DNA of 64,000 nucleotides from Shinella sumterensis (GTDB lineage: Bacteria; Pseudomonadota; Alphaproteobacteria; Rhizobiales; Rhizobiaceae): NCBI RefSeq assembly GCF_004514425.2, contig NZ_MYFN02000007.1:248001-312000 (forward strand), read 5' to 3'. This document shows positions 25,484 through 35,678 of this stretch, in pieces; positions within the stretch are counted from its first letter, which is position 1; each line of letters starts with the position of its first letter. The notes under the pieces are model-generated. The model did not search any database and had not been told where the DNA came from. It worked only from the letters and a program-made list of their open reading frames with translations. The translations under genes and the position numbers were made by a program.

Positions 25484-25708
25484 TCAGTAATGCGGCGGGC
25501 GGGTGATGGCCGGGGCCTCGCGCGACCCTTCCTCCAGCATGAGAAAGCGCTCCGTCAGGCGGTCGAGCTTCGTCCGGATCTGCTCGACCACACGCCATTG
25601 CTCGGCGAGCTGGTCGGAGAGTTCCTCGATCGTATGGGCCTGGTGGGCGACATGCTCTTCCAGGCGGGCGATGCGTGCATCGGCGGTGTCGTCGGAAAGA
25701 TCGGTCAT
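25484..25708 (-). CDS. slyX: SlyX family protein
   Basis: A 74-residue protein, mostly one coiled-coil helix (ARIARLEEHVAHQAHTIEELSDQLAEQW) followed by a short tail ending PPHY, the usual SlyX ending. SlyX is widespread but without known function. GAGAGGA precedes the 25708 start. It sits on the opposite strand between the nucleoside-binding-protein gene and its ABC ATPase gene, so the 158-bp gap at 25709-25866 is a divergent promoter region. Confidence 0.88.
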   Translation of the reverse strand: MTDLSDDTADARIARLEEHVAHQAHTIEELSDQLAEQWRVVEQIRTKLDRLTERFLMLEEGSREAPAITRPPHY

Positions 25709-25866
25709 GGCTGTCCTCTCGGCTTCATGCGGCCGGCACGAGCTATAGCGGGCAGGCCACCGCGCCGCAATCGCACTGGACAAGCGCTGCGGAAGCAACA
25801 AGACTGCGACACGGCAGGCCGAACAACGGCCCGCCGGCCTGAAATCCCCGTCAGAGTGGATCGTCA

Positions 25867-27402
25867 ATGAGCGAACTGGCAATCGAACTGAAGGGCATCG
25901 ACAAGAGCTTCGGCCTCGTCCATGCCAACCGGAACATCAACCTGAAGGTCCGCAAAGGCACCATTCACGGGATCATCGGTGAAAACGGCGCCGGCAAATC
26001 CACCCTCATGTCGATCCTCTACGGCTTCTACCAGGCCGACCGCGGCGACATCGTCATCGACGGCAAGACGATCAAGATCCGTGACCCCAATGCGGCGATC
26101 GCCGCCGGCATCGGCATGGTGCACCAGCATTTCATGCTGGTGGAGAACTTCACGGTGCTGGAAAACATCATGCTCGGCGCCGAGGAAAGCCAGATCCTCA
26201 ATGCCGGCATCACCAAGGCGCGCGCCGAGCTGAAGCGGCTGGAAAAGGAATATGCGCTGGAGGTCGATCCCGATGCGGTGATCGAGGAACTGCCCGTCGG
26301 CATCCAGCAGCGCGTGGAGATCCTGAAGGCGCTCTACCGCAAGGCCGATATCCTCATCCTGGACGAGCCGACCGGCGTGCTGACGCCGGCCGAAGCCGAT
26401 CATCTGTTCCGTATCCTCGGCCAGCTGAAGGACGAAGGGAAGACCGTCCTGCTCATCACGCACAAGCTGCGCGAGATCATGGCGATCACCGACGAGGTGT
26501 CCGTCATGCGCCGCGGCGAGATGGTGGCGACGCGCACGACGAAGGAGACCTCCGTCGAGGAACTGGCCGAGCTGATGGTCGGCCGCCGGGTTCTGCTGCG
26601 CGTCGAGAAGGGCGAGGCCAAGCCCGCCGACGTCAAGCTTTCGGTAAAGAACCTGACGGTGCGCGACAGCCGCGGCGTGACGATGGTGGAGGACGTGTCC
26701 TTCGACATCCGCGCGGGCGAGATCGTCGGCATCGCGGGTGTGGCCGGCAACGGCCAGTCCGAACTGCTGGAGGCGATTTCCGGCATCCGCCGCGCGACGT
26801 CGGGCACCGTCCTGCTGAACGGCAGGGAAATCGACGTGACGGGCAATGCCGACCCGGCGGACCTGCGCCGGCGCGGCCTGGCCCATGTGCCGGAGGACCG
26901 GCACCATGTCGGGCTCGTGCTGAAATTCGAGGAAAGCGAGAACGCCATTCTCGGTTATCACGACGATGCGAAATACCGCAGGGGCATGCTGCTCGATGTC
27001 GACGCCATCCGCGCCGATGCCGAGGCGAAGATCGCCGCCTACGACATCCGCCCGCCGAACCCGCGGCTGAAGACCGCCAACTTCTCGGGCGGCAACCAGC
27101 AGAAGATCGTGCTGGCGCGCGAGATGGAGCGCAATCCCGATGTGCTGATCATCGGCCAGCCGACGCGCGGCGTGGATGTCGGCGCCATCGAATTCATTCA
27201 CAAGCGCATCATCGAGATGCGCGACCAGGGCAAGGCCGTGCTGCTCGTCTCCGTCGAACTGGACGAGATCCGCGCGCTGTCGGACCGTATCCTCGTGATG
27301 TTTGCCGGCCGGGTGGTGGGCGAGCGCGCGCCCGACGCGACCGAGGGTGAACTCGGCCTGCTGATGGCCGGCGTGGAAGGCCGCAAGGAGGCCGCGGAAT
27401 GA
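25867..27402 (+). CDS. Nucleoside ABC transporter, double ATP-binding protein
   Basis: A 511-residue ATPase with two fused nucleotide-binding domains, as in NupA/YufO and RbsA types. The first domain has Walker A GENGAGKST (38-46), QHFMLVENFTV, signature region LPVGIQQRVEIL and Walker B LILDEPTG. The second is degenerate, as usual in this family: GVAGNGQSELL replaces a canonical Walker A, the signature is SGGNQQK, and LIIGQPTRGVD replaces Walker B with Gly-Gln in place of Asp-Glu. It powers nucleoside uptake with the two permeases downstream; the ATGA overlap with the first permease shows coupling. Confidence 0.93.
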   Translation: MSELAIELKGIDKSFGLVHANRNINLKVRKGTIHGIIGENGAGKSTLMSILYGFYQADRGDIVIDGKTIKIRDPNAAIAAGIGMVHQHFMLVENFTVLENIMLGAEESQILNAGITKARAELKRLEKEYALEVDPDAVIEELPVGIQQRVEILKALYRKADILILDEPTGVLTPAEADHLFRILGQLKDEGKTVLLITHKLREIMAITDEVSVMRRGEMVATRTTKETSVEELAELMVGRRVLLRVEKGEAKPADVKLSVKNLTVRDSRGVTMVEDVSFDIRAGEIVGIAGVAGNGQSELLEAISGIRRATSGTVLLNGREIDVTGNADPADLRRRGLAHVPEDRHHVGLVLKFEESENAILGYHDDAKYRRGMLLDVDAIRADAEAKIAAYDIRPPNPRLKTANFSGGNQQKIVLAREMERNPDVLIIGQPTRGVDVGAIEFIHKRIIEMRDQGKAVLLVSVELDEIRALSDRILVMFAGRVVGERAPDATEGELGLLMAGVEGRKEAAE

Positions 27403-28532
27403 GTGTTCCCTATGCGAAGCTGCCCGGTTGGGCCGAATATGGCCTGATCCCGCTGGTGAACCTCGCCGTCGCCTTCCTGATTTCCGGCCTTGTCGTGCTG
27501 ATCGTCGGCGAAAGCCCGCTGGAGGCCGCCTATCACATGGTGAACGGCGCCTTCGGCCGCGGCGAATATATCGGTTTCACGCTCTACTACACGACGACCT
27601 TCATCTTCACCGGCCTTGCCGTCGCGGTCGCCTTCCACTGCGGGCTGTTCAATATCGGCGGGGAAGGCCAGGCCTATATCGGCGGCATCGGCGTGGTGCT
27701 GGCGTGCCTTGCCTTCGACCGCACGCTGCCCTGGTATCTCGTCTTCCCGATCGCCATCGTCGGCGCGGCCTTCTTCGGGGCGCTCTGGGCGATGATCCCG
27801 GGCTGGCTGCAGGCCAAGCGCGGCAGCCATATCGTCATCACCACGATCATGTTCAACTTCATCGCCGCGAGCCTGATGAACTACCTGCTCAACCGGGTGT
27901 TCAAGCCGATGGGCTCGATGTCGCTGGAGACCCGCACCTTCGATGCCGGCGGGCAGCTGCCGAAGCTCGACTGGCTGATGTCGATCTTCGGGCTTTCGGT
28001 CGGCTCCGCGCCGTTCAACATCTCCTTCCTGCTTGCCCTTCTCGCCGCCTTCGGCGTGTGGGTGCTGATCTGGCGCACGCGGCTCGGCTACGAGATGCGC
28101 ACGATGGGCCACAGCCCCGCCGCGGCCCGCTATGCCGGCATCAAGGAGGCGAAGATCATCGTCATCGCCATGATGATCTCGGGCGGCCTTGCCGGCATGA
28201 TGGCGCTGAACCCGATCATGGGCGAGCAGTTCCGCATGCAGCTGGATTTCGTGCAGGGCGCGGGCTTCGTCGGCATCGCGGTGGCGCTGATGGGCCGCTC
28301 GCATCCGGCCGGCATCATTCCGGCAGCCCTGCTGTTCGGCATGCTCTATCAGGGCGGGGCGGAAATCTCCTTCGAGATGCCCTCGATCTCGCGCGACATG
28401 ATCGTCATCATCCAGGGCCTGGTGATCCTGTTTGCCGGCGCGCTGGAGCACATGTTCCGCCCGGCCATCACCCGCGTCATCCTCGGCCTGTCGCCGAAGA
28501 CGCGCGACGCCGCCGTGACGAAGGGAGCCTGA
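27399..28532 (+). CDS. Nucleoside ABC transporter permease, first subunit
   Basis: A 377-residue inner-membrane permease of the BPD_transp_2 (LivH/YufP) family, with about eight to nine hydrophobic helices and the cytoplasmic coupling loop GYEMRTMGHSPAAARYAGI. The segment GLAVAVAFHCGLFNIGGEGQAYIGGIG is diagnostic of nucleoside-type permeases. It overlaps the ATPase gene by 4 bp, and the next permease starts one base after its stop. It pairs with the 323-residue second permease as a heterodimer. Confidence 0.93.
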   Translation: MSVPYAKLPGWAEYGLIPLVNLAVAFLISGLVVLIVGESPLEAAYHMVNGAFGRGEYIGFTLYYTTTFIFTGLAVAVAFHCGLFNIGGEGQAYIGGIGVVLACLAFDRTLPWYLVFPIAIVGAAFFGALWAMIPGWLQAKRGSHIVITTIMFNFIAASLMNYLLNRVFKPMGSMSLETRTFDAGGQLPKLDWLMSIFGLSVGSAPFNISFLLALLAAFGVWVLIWRTRLGYEMRTMGHSPAAARYAGIKEAKIIVIAMMISGGLAGMMALNPIMGEQFRMQLDFVQGAGFVGIAVALMGRSHPAGIIPAALLFGMLYQGGAEISFEMPSISRDMIVIIQGLVILFAGALEHMFRPAITRVILGLSPKTRDAAVTKGA

Positions 28533-28533
28533 T

Positions 28534-29505
28534 ATGGATGTCTTTCAGGTCTTCATCGAACTGGCGCAATCGACCGTGCGCCTCTCCACGCCGCTGATCC
28601 TGGCGGCGCTCGCCGGCCTCTTCACCGAGCGTGCCGGCATCTTCGACATCGGGCTGGAAGGCAAGATGCTGGGCGCGGCCTTTGCCGCCGGCTGCGTCGC
28701 CTATATCAGCCAGTCGGTCTATATGGGCCTGCTCGCCGCCGTGCTCGTCTCGGTTCTGCTCTCGCTGGTGCACGGCTATGCCTCGATCACCCAGCGCGGC
28801 AGCCAGATCGTCTCGGGCGTCGCCATCAACTTCGTCGTGGCCGGCTCCACCGTCATCCTGGGCGAGGCCTGGTTCCGGCAGGGCGGGCGCACGCCCGCCC
28901 TTTCGGCGGATGGCCGCTTCGGCACGGTCACCCTGCCGTTTGCGGATGCCGTGCGCGACGTGCCGGTTCTCGGGCCACTTTATTCCGGCCTGCTCTCCGG
29001 CCATTCGCCGCTCACCTATCTCGCCTTCCTGATGGTGCCGGCCAGCTGGTGGATCCTCTACCGCACACGCTTCGGCCTTCGACTGCGCGCCGTGGGCGAA
29101 AATCCGGGTGCCGTCGATACGGCCGGCATTTCGGTAATCTGGCTGCGCTACCGCGGCGTCATCTGCTGCGGCATCCTGTGCGGCATCGCAGGCGCCTATC
29201 TGTCGCTTGCCGCCGGCGCGGGCTTCACCAAGGGCATGACGGCCGGCAAGGGCTATATCGCGCTGGCCGCGCTGATCTTCGCCAAGTGGCGGCCGAAGAA
29301 CATCCTCTTCGCCTGCCTGCTCTTCGGCTTCCTCGATGCCTTCGCCATCCGCTACCAGGGCTATGCCTTCCCGCTGATCGGCAAGGTGCCTGTACAGCTG
29401 ATGCAGGCGCTGCCCTATATCCTCACCGTGATCCTGCTTGCAGGCTTCATCGGCAAGGCCATTCCGCCGAAGGCCGGCGGCGTGCCCTATGTGAAGGAGC
29501 GCTAG
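28534..29505 (+). CDS. Nucleoside ABC transporter permease, second subunit
   Basis: A 323-residue inner-membrane permease of the YufQ type. About eight hydrophobic helices are visible, with the family segment GLFTERAGIFDIGLEGKMLGAAF in the first half and a coupling loop GLRLRAVGENPGAVDTAGI that mirrors that of the first permease. GGGAG within the end of the previous gene is the ribosome site. Cytidine deaminase starts one base after its stop, linking uptake directly to salvage. Confidence 0.93.
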   Translation: MDVFQVFIELAQSTVRLSTPLILAALAGLFTERAGIFDIGLEGKMLGAAFAAGCVAYISQSVYMGLLAAVLVSVLLSLVHGYASITQRGSQIVSGVAINFVVAGSTVILGEAWFRQGGRTPALSADGRFGTVTLPFADAVRDVPVLGPLYSGLLSGHSPLTYLAFLMVPASWWILYRTRFGLRLRAVGENPGAVDTAGISVIWLRYRGVICCGILCGIAGAYLSLAAGAGFTKGMTAGKGYIALAALIFAKWRPKNILFACLLFGFLDAFAIRYQGYAFPLIGKVPVQLMQALPYILTVILLAGFIGKAIPPKAGGVPYVKER

Positions 29506-29506
29506 A

Positions 29507-29899
29507 ATGTCCCATGAGCTGTTCGAGGCGGCACGCGCGGCGATGGCCTTCGCGCATGCCCCCTATTCCAAGTTCCCCGTCGGCGCAGCGATCCGCGCCG
29601 AGGACGGCAAGATCTATGCCGGCGCCAATATCGAGAACCTGTCCTTCCCGCAGGGCTGGTGCGCCGAACCGACCGCCATCAGCCAGATGATCATGGGCGG
29701 CGCAAAGAAGATCGTGGAGATGGCGGTGATCGCCGAAAAGCTGCCGCTGTGCCCGCCCTGCGGCGGCTGCCGTCAGAAGATCGCGGAGTTCGCAAGCGCG
29801 ACGACGCCGATCTATCTGTGCGACGAGACGGGCGTGAAGAAGACCATGACCATGGAAGAACTCCTGCCGCACGGCTTCAGCACGGATGTCATCGGATGA
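29507..29899 (+). CDS. cdd: Cytidine deaminase
   Basis: A 130-residue homotetrameric-type cytidine deaminase converting cytidine and deoxycytidine to uridine and deoxyuridine. The zinc ligands are Cys52 (in WCAEPTA, with the proton-shuttling Glu54), Cys85 and Cys88 in the PPCGGCRQ motif. FPVGAAI and GANIENLSFPQG bind the nucleoside. It sits in the transporter operon and overlaps the following phosphorylase gene by ATGA. Confidence 0.96.
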   Translation: MSHELFEAARAAMAFAHAPYSKFPVGAAIRAEDGKIYAGANIENLSFPQGWCAEPTAISQMIMGGAKKIVEMAVIAEKLPLCPPCGGCRQKIAEFASATTPIYLCDETGVKKTMTMEELLPHGFSTDVIG

Positions 29900-30696
29900 G
29901 CGGCGCGGCGACAGACCTTCTGCTTGCCCGCCTCGGCGGCGTCGCACCGCGCACCGGCATCGTTCTCGGCTCGGGCCTCGGCTCGCTGGTGGATGCCGTG
30001 GAGAACGCCATCCGCATTCCCTATGCGGACCTGCCGAGCTTCCCGGTCAGTTCCGTATCCGGCCATGCCGGCGAGATGGTCATCGGTTCTCTCGGTGCCG
30101 TGCCCGTCATCATGCTGTCCGGCCGCGTGCACTATTACGAGCGCGGCGATGCCAATGCCATGCGCGCGCCGATCGAGGTGCTGAAAGGGCTCGGCGTCAC
30201 CGAGCTCATCCTCACCAACTCGGCCGGATCGCTGCGCGAGGACATGCCGCCGGGCTCCGTGATGCGGATTTCCGACCACATCAACTTCTCCGGCACCAAC
30301 CCGCTTGTCGGCCTCGACGGCGACGACCGCTTCGTCGGCATGACCAATGCCTATGACGCCGGCCTCGCCGCCCGCATGGAGGCGGCCGCACGGACGCTCG
30401 ATATCCCGCTCTCGAGCGGCGTCTATATGTGGTTCTCCGGCCCGAGCTTCGAGACGCCGGCCGAAATCCGCATGGCGCGGGTGCTGGGCGCGGATGCGGT
30501 GGGCATGTCGACCGTGCCGGAGGTGCTGATCGCGCGCCATCTCGGCCTGAAGGTCGCCGCCGCCTCCGTCATCACCAATTTCGGGGCCGGCATGACGGGC
30601 AACGAGCTCAGCCACCACGAGACCAAGGACATGGCCCCCGTCGGCGGCAAGCGGCTTGCCGCCATCCTCGCCGAAATGATCGCCGGCGGCGGCTGA
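29896..30696 (+). CDS. Purine nucleoside phosphorylase, trimeric type
   Basis: A 266-residue PNP of the PNP-II/XapA/PunA type, which splits inosine, guanosine and their deoxy forms with phosphate to give a free base and (deoxy)ribose 1-phosphate. Motifs: [10 protein letters not shown] near residue 22 (phosphate), [22 protein letters not shown], the substrate segment [17 protein letters not shown] and [13 protein letters not shown]. The asparagine that selects 6-oxopurines is in VITNFGAGM. The ATG overlaps the cdd stop. The product deoxyribose 1-phosphate would feed the phosphopentomutase encoded nearby. The name deoD is often applied, but the length is of the trimeric class. Confidence 0.93.
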   Translation: MSGAATDLLLARLGGVAPRTGIVLGSGLGSLVDAVENAIRIPYADLPSFPVSSVSGHAGEMVIGSLGAVPVIMLSGRVHYYERGDANAMRAPIEVLKGLGVTELILTNSAGSLREDMPPGSVMRISDHINFSGTNPLVGLDGDDRFVGMTNAYDAGLAARMEAAARTLDIPLSSGVYMWFSGPSFETPAEIRMARVLGADAVGMSTVPEVLIARHLGLKVAAASVITNFGAGMTGNELSHHETKDMAPVGGKRLAAILAEMIAGGG

Positions 30697-30697
30697 G

Positions 30698-32011
30698 ATG
30701 CTGCCGCAGGAGACGATCCGCCGCAAGCGCAACGGCGATGCGCTCTCCCGAGAAGAGATCGCCGCCTTCATTGCCGGCGTGACGGATGGCAGCGTCTCCG
30801 AGGGGCAGGTCGCCGCGCTCGCCATGGCGGTCTGGTTCAACGGCATGACGCGCGACGAGACGGTCGCGCTGACGCTTGCCATGCGCGATTCGGGCGATGT
30901 GCTCGACTGGCCCGGCATCGGCCGGCCGATCGCCGACAAGCATTCGACGGGCGGCGTCGGCGACAATGTCTCGCTGATGCTGGCGCCGATTGCCGCCGCC
31001 TGCGGGCTTGCCGTGCCGATGATCTCGGGGCGCGGGCTCGGCCATACCGGCGGCACGCTCGACAAGCTGGAATCGATCCCGGGCTACACAATCATGCCCT
31101 CGGCGGAACATTTTCGCCGCACGGTGAGGGATATCGGCTGCGCGATCATCGGCCAGACCGGCGACCTCGCGCCTGCCGACAAGCGCGTCTATGCCATCCG
31201 CGACGTGACGGCGACGGTGGATTCCGTACCGCTCATCACCGCCTCCATCCTGTCCAAGAAACTGGCGGCAGGGCTCCAGTCCCTCGTGCTCGACGTGAAG
31301 GTCGGCAACGGCGCCTTCATGACAGACGCCAGCGAGGCGGAAAGCCTGGCGCGCGCGCTGGTCGAGGTGGCGAACGGCGCGGGCGTGCGCACCACCGCAC
31401 TCATCACCGACATGAACCAGCCGCTGGCGGACGCCGCCGGCAACGCGCTGGAAATTGCCAACTGCATCGCCTTTCTGAAGGGGGAGAAGGCCGGCAGGCG
31501 GCTAGAACGCATCGTGCTCGCCTTCGCGGCGGAGATGCTGGTTTCAGCGGGCCTGGAAACGGATGTCGAAGCTGCAACCGCGAAGGCGGCCGGTGCGCTG
31601 GCGAGCGGTGCGGCGGCCGAGACCTTCGCCCGCATGGTGCACGCGCTCGGCGGACCCGCCGATCTCCTGGACAGGGCGGACCGGTATCTCGGAGCGGCGC
31701 CCGTCATCCGGCCGGTGACGGCGCCGCAGGCCGGCTATCTCGCCGCCTGCGACACGCGTGGCATCGGCCTTGCCGTCATCGCGCTTGGCGGCGGGCGCAG
31801 CCGGCCGGATGACGCCATCGATCACCGCGTGGGCTTCGACGGCCTGCTGCCGCTTGGCACGAAAGTGGAAAAGGGCGACACGATCGCTCACGTTCACGCG
31901 GTCAGCGCCGCGGATGCGGAGCGTGCCGCCGAACGGCTGACGGCGCTCTACAGGATCAACCCGGAGGCGCCGGCCCCGGCAGCCGAGATCCTGTCTCGCA
32001 TCAGCGGGTAA
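30698..32011 (+). CDS. deoA: Thymidine phosphorylase
   Basis: A 437-residue pyrimidine nucleoside phosphorylase that cleaves thymidine or deoxyuridine with phosphate. The N-terminal motif [17 protein letters not shown], phosphate-binding KHSTGGVGD (81-89), [20 protein letters not shown] (family signature) and [10 protein letters not shown] are all present. It lies 2 bp after the purine phosphorylase gene and is the last gene of the operon. Its 3' end overlaps the convergent protease gene by 11 bp. Confidence 0.95.
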   Translation: MLPQETIRRKRNGDALSREEIAAFIAGVTDGSVSEGQVAALAMAVWFNGMTRDETVALTLAMRDSGDVLDWPGIGRPIADKHSTGGVGDNVSLMLAPIAAACGLAVPMISGRGLGHTGGTLDKLESIPGYTIMPSAEHFRRTVRDIGCAIIGQTGDLAPADKRVYAIRDVTATVDSVPLITASILSKKLAAGLQSLVLDVKVGNGAFMTDASEAESLARALVEVANGAGVRTTALITDMNQPLADAAGNALEIANCIAFLKGEKAGRRLERIVLAFAAEMLVSAGLETDVEAATAKAAGALASGAAAETFARMVHALGGPADLLDRADRYLGAAPVIRPVTAPQAGYLAACDTRGIGLAVIALGGGRSRPDDAIDHRVGFDGLLPLGTKVEKGDTIAHVHAVSAADAERAAERLTALYRINPEAPAPAAEILSRISG

Positions 32012-32540
32012 GGTGCAGCCTGCCGCCTTCGACCTTGTAGGACGAAAGGCCCTTGAGGAAGCTCATGCCGATCAGCGTGCCGGAGAGTGCCTTGTCGTCG
32101 AGCACCATGGCGCCGACATTGTCCATGCGCACCGGGCCGATCTCGATCTTGTCGAGACGGATATAGGCGGCGCGCGCCTTGCCGTTGGCGGTATCCACGG
32201 CATAGCGGAAATCGAGATCCGCCCTGTCGATGCCGATGCGCTGGGCAGTCGAGACATTGATGGCCACCATGCTGGCGCCCGTATCGATCATGCCCTGTTC
32301 CTTGCGGCCATTGATGGCGAAGAGACCGGTGAAATGCCCGCCCGCGTCCGCATCGATCGTGGCGCTGCGGTTGCCGGTGTAACGCGCCGCATCCTGCCCC
32401 GGCTGCACGGACGCCGTCTCCACCCTGGCTTCGGCGGTCGGGCTCTGTTTTTCGCCGACATAACGGCTGGCGAGGTCTGGCACGAAGGCCGCGGCGGCAA
32501 GAACGCCGCCGACGAGAAGGACGAGGCTTCGAACGAACAT
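32001..32540 (-). CDS. TIGR02281-type retropepsin-like aspartic protease, membrane-anchored
   Basis: A 179-residue protein. An N-terminal hydrophobic segment (residues about 3-22) acts as a signal anchor, followed by a linker and a single-lobe retroviral-type aspartyl protease domain with the catalytic motif [12 protein letters not shown]; the C-terminal [12 protein letters not shown] matches the family's second signature. It probably acts in the periplasm as a dimer; substrates are unknown. The start at 32540 has GGAGA upstream. Confidence 0.87.
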   Translation of the reverse strand: MFVRSLVLLVGGVLAAAAFVPDLASRYVGEKQSPTAEARVETASVQPGQDAARYTGNRSATIDADAGGHFTGLFAINGRKEQGMIDTGASMVAINVSTAQRIGIDRADLDFRYAVDTANGKARAAYIRLDKIEIGPVRMDNVGAMVLDDKALSGTLIGMSFLKGLSSYKVEGGRLHLTR

Positions 32541-32596
32541 GGCCGGTCTCCGGAACAATCTGTCCCGAACTAGCACAGCACCGGCTAACGGACGGC

Positions 32597-32622
32597 AAAA
32601 AGGGGCGCCGGACGGCGCCCCT
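32597..32622 (-). terminator. upp terminator
   Basis: A 10-bp stem AGGGGCGCCG/CGGCGCCCCT (32601-32610 with 32613-32622) with a T-run on the minus strand at 32600-32597, 43 bp after the upp stop. Confidence 0.9.
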
Positions 32623-32664
32623 CTCCACGATCTTCGCTCGACTTGGTAAAGCGGCGGTTAACGG

Positions 32665-33294
32665 CTACTTCGTGCCATACATGCGGTCGCCGGCATCGCC
32701 GAGGCCGGGCACGATGTAGCCCTTCTCGTTGAGCTGGCGGTCGATGGACGCCGTATAGACCGGCACGTCGGGGTGATGCGCCCGGAAGCTCCTGATGCCC
32801 TCGGGCGCCGCCAGCAGGCAGAGGAAGCGGATATTCGTCGCGCCGCGGCTCTTCAGCGTATCGATGGCGGCAATGGCCGAATTGCCGGTCGCCAGCATCG
32901 GATCGACGACGATGACGAGGCGTTCGTCGATGCTGTCGGGCGCCTTGAAGAAATATTCGACCGCCTCCAGCGTCTCGTGATCGCGGTAAACGCCAATATG
33001 GGAGACGCGGGCCGAGGGCACCAGCTCCAGCATGCCTTCCAGCAGGCCGTTGCCGGCGCGCAGGATGGAAGCGAAGACGAGCTTCTTGCCTTCCAGCACC
33101 GGCGCATCGATTTCCTCGAGCGGCGTCTTGATGCGGGCGGTCGTCAGTTCCAGGTCGCGCGTGACCTCATAGCAGAGCAGCGTGGAGATTTCGCGCAGCA
33201 GGCGGCGGAAACTGCCCGTCGACGTCTCCTCCTTGCGCATGATGGTCAGCTTGTGCTGCACGAGCGGGTGATCGATGACTGTGACGCCGTCCAT
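32665..33294 (-). CDS. upp: Uracil phosphoribosyltransferase
   Basis: A 209-residue enzyme making UMP from uracil and PRPP. Features: [24 protein letters not shown] at the N-terminus, the PRPP-binding [12 protein letters not shown] motif, and the uracil-binding [17 protein letters not shown] at the C-terminus. The start at 33294 has GGAAGG upstream; a longer in-frame extension shows no homology. It captures uracil released in the window's nucleoside salvage pathway. It lies 100 bp after add and probably has its own promoter. Confidence 0.96.
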   Translation of the reverse strand: MDGVTVIDHPLVQHKLTIMRKEETSTGSFRRLLREISTLLCYEVTRDLELTTARIKTPLEEIDAPVLEGKKLVFASILRAGNGLLEGMLELVPSARVSHIGVYRDHETLEAVEYFFKAPDSIDERLVIVVDPMLATGNSAIAAIDTLKSRGATNIRFLCLLAAPEGIRSFRAHHPDVPVYTASIDRQLNEKGYIVPGLGDAGDRMYGTK

Positions 33295-33397
33295 GGCCAA
33301 CCTTCCGAAAATATCTGAACGCTTCTTTTTCCACGGAACGGCGCGGGGCCGCAAGTGAAGAGAGCAGGAGGCCGGCACCATCCCCAGCCGGCTTGCC

Positions 33398-34366
33398 TCA
33401 AAGCGCCGCCAGAAGCCTCTGCCGCGTCGGCTCGTCGACAAAGGCCGCCTCGATGGCCGTCCGCGTCATGCCGCGGATGTCGGCGTCGCTGAAGCCCATG
33501 GCGGTGGCGGCAAGTTCGTATTCACGCGCCAGCGACGTATGGAAGAAGGGCGGATCATCCGCGTTGAGCGTGACCCGCACGCCGGCCGCGTGCAGGGCGC
33601 GCAGCGGATGGCTTTCGAAATCCGGAAAGACACCGAGCGCCACATTGGAGCCCGGGCAGACTTCCAGCACCACGCCCTCGTCGGCCAGCCGGCGCACGAG
33701 ATCGGCATCCTCGATGGCGCGCACGCCGTGGCTGATGCGCGACGGGCGGACATGATCGAGCGCATCGCGCACGCTGAAGGCACCGGAGAGTTCGCCGGCA
33801 TGGATCGTGATGCCGAGGCCCGCATCACGGGCGATATCGAAGGCGCGCACAAAATCCGCCACGCGGTGCATGCGCTCCTCGCCGGCGAGGTTGAAGCCCG
33901 TTATCAGCGGATGGGGCCGGCGCGCGGCATATTCCGCGGCCTTCACCACGCGCTCCGGCCCGAAATGCCGGATGCCGACGATGATGAACCGCGTCTCGAT
34001 GCCGGTTTTCGTTTTCGCCCGCTCGGCGCCCTCGGCAAGCCCGGCGATATAGGCGTCCGCGCCGATTCCGACCGCATCGCCCTGGTCGGGCGAGACGATC
34101 AGTTCACTATAGACGGCGCCGGCCTGCGCGATCTCCGTCAGGTAGGTTTCGGCGAGCAGCGCATAATCCTGCTCCGTGCGGAAGAGGTTGGCGGTCGCGT
34201 CGTAGCTCTGCACGAAGCTCGTGAAATCCTGCCAGGCATAGGCACCGTCGCGGATGAAGGCGGACGTATCGATGCCGTAGCGCGCGGCCTGCGACAGCGC
34301 GAGCGCCGGCGGCGTGGCGCCTTCGATATGGCAGTGCAGTTCCGCCTTGGGCATGGATGTCGTCAC
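33398..34366 (-). CDS. add: Adenosine deaminase
   Basis: A 322-residue metal-dependent deaminase converting adenosine and deoxyadenosine to inosine and deoxyinosine. Zinc ligands are His11/His13 in ELHCHIEGA, a His in ITIHAGE and the Asp of LNADDPPFF; the catalytic Glu is in HAGEL. Bacterial family members can instead deaminate adenine, but the HAGEL and NADDPPFF context favours nucleosides. It overlaps deoB by ATGA and is co-transcribed with it. Confidence 0.94.
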   Translation of the reverse strand: MTTSMPKAELHCHIEGATPPALALSQAARYGIDTSAFIRDGAYAWQDFTSFVQSYDATANLFRTEQDYALLAETYLTEIAQAGAVYSELIVSPDQGDAVGIGADAYIAGLAEGAERAKTKTGIETRFIIVGIRHFGPERVVKAAEYAARRPHPLITGFNLAGEERMHRVADFVRAFDIARDAGLGITIHAGELSGAFSVRDALDHVRPSRISHGVRAIEDADLVRRLADEGVVLEVCPGSNVALGVFPDFESHPLRALHAAGVRVTLNADDPPFFHTSLAREYELAATAMGFSDADIRGMTRTAIEAAFVDEPTRQRLLAAL

Positions 34367-35592
34367 AGGAAACTCCGTCCATGCTTGCCGGGCGCGATGC
34401 CGAGATGGCGGGCAACGCTTTCGCCGATATCGGCGAAGGTGGACCGGGTCTCGATCAGCCGGGAACGGATGCCGGGCCCGAAGCTCAGGATCGGCACGCG
34501 CTCGCGCGTGTGGTCGGTGCCGCGCCAGGTGGGGTCGCAGCCGTGATCGGCCGTCAGGATGACGAGATCGCCCGGCTTCAGCTTGCGATCCACCTCCGGC
34601 AGGCGGCGATCGAAGGCCTCCAGCGCCGCTGCATAGCCGGCGACGTCACGGCGATGGCCATAGAGCATGTCGAAATCGACGAAGTTGGTGAAGACGAGAT
34701 CACCGTCCTTCGCTTCGTCCATCACGCGCAGCGTCGCGTCGAGCAGCGCCATGTTGCCATCGGCCTTGGTCAGCGTGCCGATGCCCTTATGGGCGAAGAT
34801 ATCGCCGATCTTGCCGACGGCGTGCACCGTGCGGCCGGCCTCCGTCAGCCGGTCGAGCAGGGTCAGTTCCGGCGGCGGGACGGAATAATCGCGCCGGTTT
34901 CCGGTGCGCCGGAACGTCTCCGGGCTTTCGCCGACGAAGGGGCGCGCAATGACCCGCCCGATGCGCCCGCCCGGCCGCTCGTCGAGGATCGCCCGCACGG
35001 TTTCGCAGAAGGCGAGCAGGCGCTCCAGCCCGAAGGTCCGCTCGTGCGCGGCAACCTGGAAGACGGAATCCGTCGAGGTGTAGCAGATGGGCTTGCCGGT
35101 GCGCATGTGCTCGAGCCCGTCGCGGGCGATGATATCCGTGCCCGACGCGTGGCAATTGCCGAGAATGCCGGGCACCTTGCCCGCCACGCGGATGGCCGCG
35201 ACCAGGTCCGGTTCGAACGCCTCGCCTTCGGCGGGAAAATAGCCCCAGTCGAAGGTGACGGGCGTGCCGGCGATTTCCCAATGGCCCGACGGCGTGTCCT
35301 TGCCGTTCGAGACCTCGCTGGCGGCGCCGTGATAACCGAAGACGCGTTGCGGCACCTCCATGCCGATCGGAAAACGACCCGTCGCCGCGCGCGCGGCATG
35401 CAGCAGACCAAGCGCCGACATGTTGGGAAGCTTCAGCGGACCCTGCCGCAGCCCCTGCCGGTCGGCGGCGCCGGCGGCGCAGAATTCCGCGATATGGCCG
35501 AGCGTATCGGCACCGAGATCACCGAACGCGGCCGCATCCGGGCCACCGCCGATGCCGAAGGAATCGAGAACAAAGAGAAAGGCTCTTGCCAT
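34363..35592 (-). CDS. deoB: Phosphopentomutase
   Basis: A 409-residue alkaline-phosphatase-superfamily enzyme that isomerises (deoxy)ribose 1-phosphate to 5-phosphate. Metal-site motifs are [11 protein letters not shown] at the N-terminus, [12 protein letters not shown] with the phosphorylated Thr, [14 protein letters not shown] and [19 protein letters not shown]. It takes the sugar phosphates made by the purine and thymidine phosphorylases. deoC is not in the window. ATG 35592 is used; GTG 35598 two codons upstream is possible. It is followed by add through a 4-bp overlap. Confidence 0.95.
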   Translation of the reverse strand: MARAFLFVLDSFGIGGGPDAAAFGDLGADTLGHIAEFCAAGAADRQGLRQGPLKLPNMSALGLLHAARAATGRFPIGMEVPQRVFGYHGAASEVSNGKDTPSGHWEIAGTPVTFDWGYFPAEGEAFEPDLVAAIRVAGKVPGILGNCHASGTDIIARDGLEHMRTGKPICYTSTDSVFQVAAHERTFGLERLLAFCETVRAILDERPGGRIGRVIARPFVGESPETFRRTGNRRDYSVPPPELTLLDRLTEAGRTVHAVGKIGDIFAHKGIGTLTKADGNMALLDATLRVMDEAKDGDLVFTNFVDFDMLYGHRRDVAGYAAALEAFDRRLPEVDRKLKPGDLVILTADHGCDPTWRGTDHTRERVPILSFGPGIRSRLIETRSTFADIGESVARHLGIAPGKHGRSFL

Positions 35593-35678
35593 GGTCACCC
35601 GCTATCCGTCCGCATTCGGGTGACATGACACGGCGATGACAGCAGGTTCAAGCGAAATCGCGCCTTAAACGGATGTCG

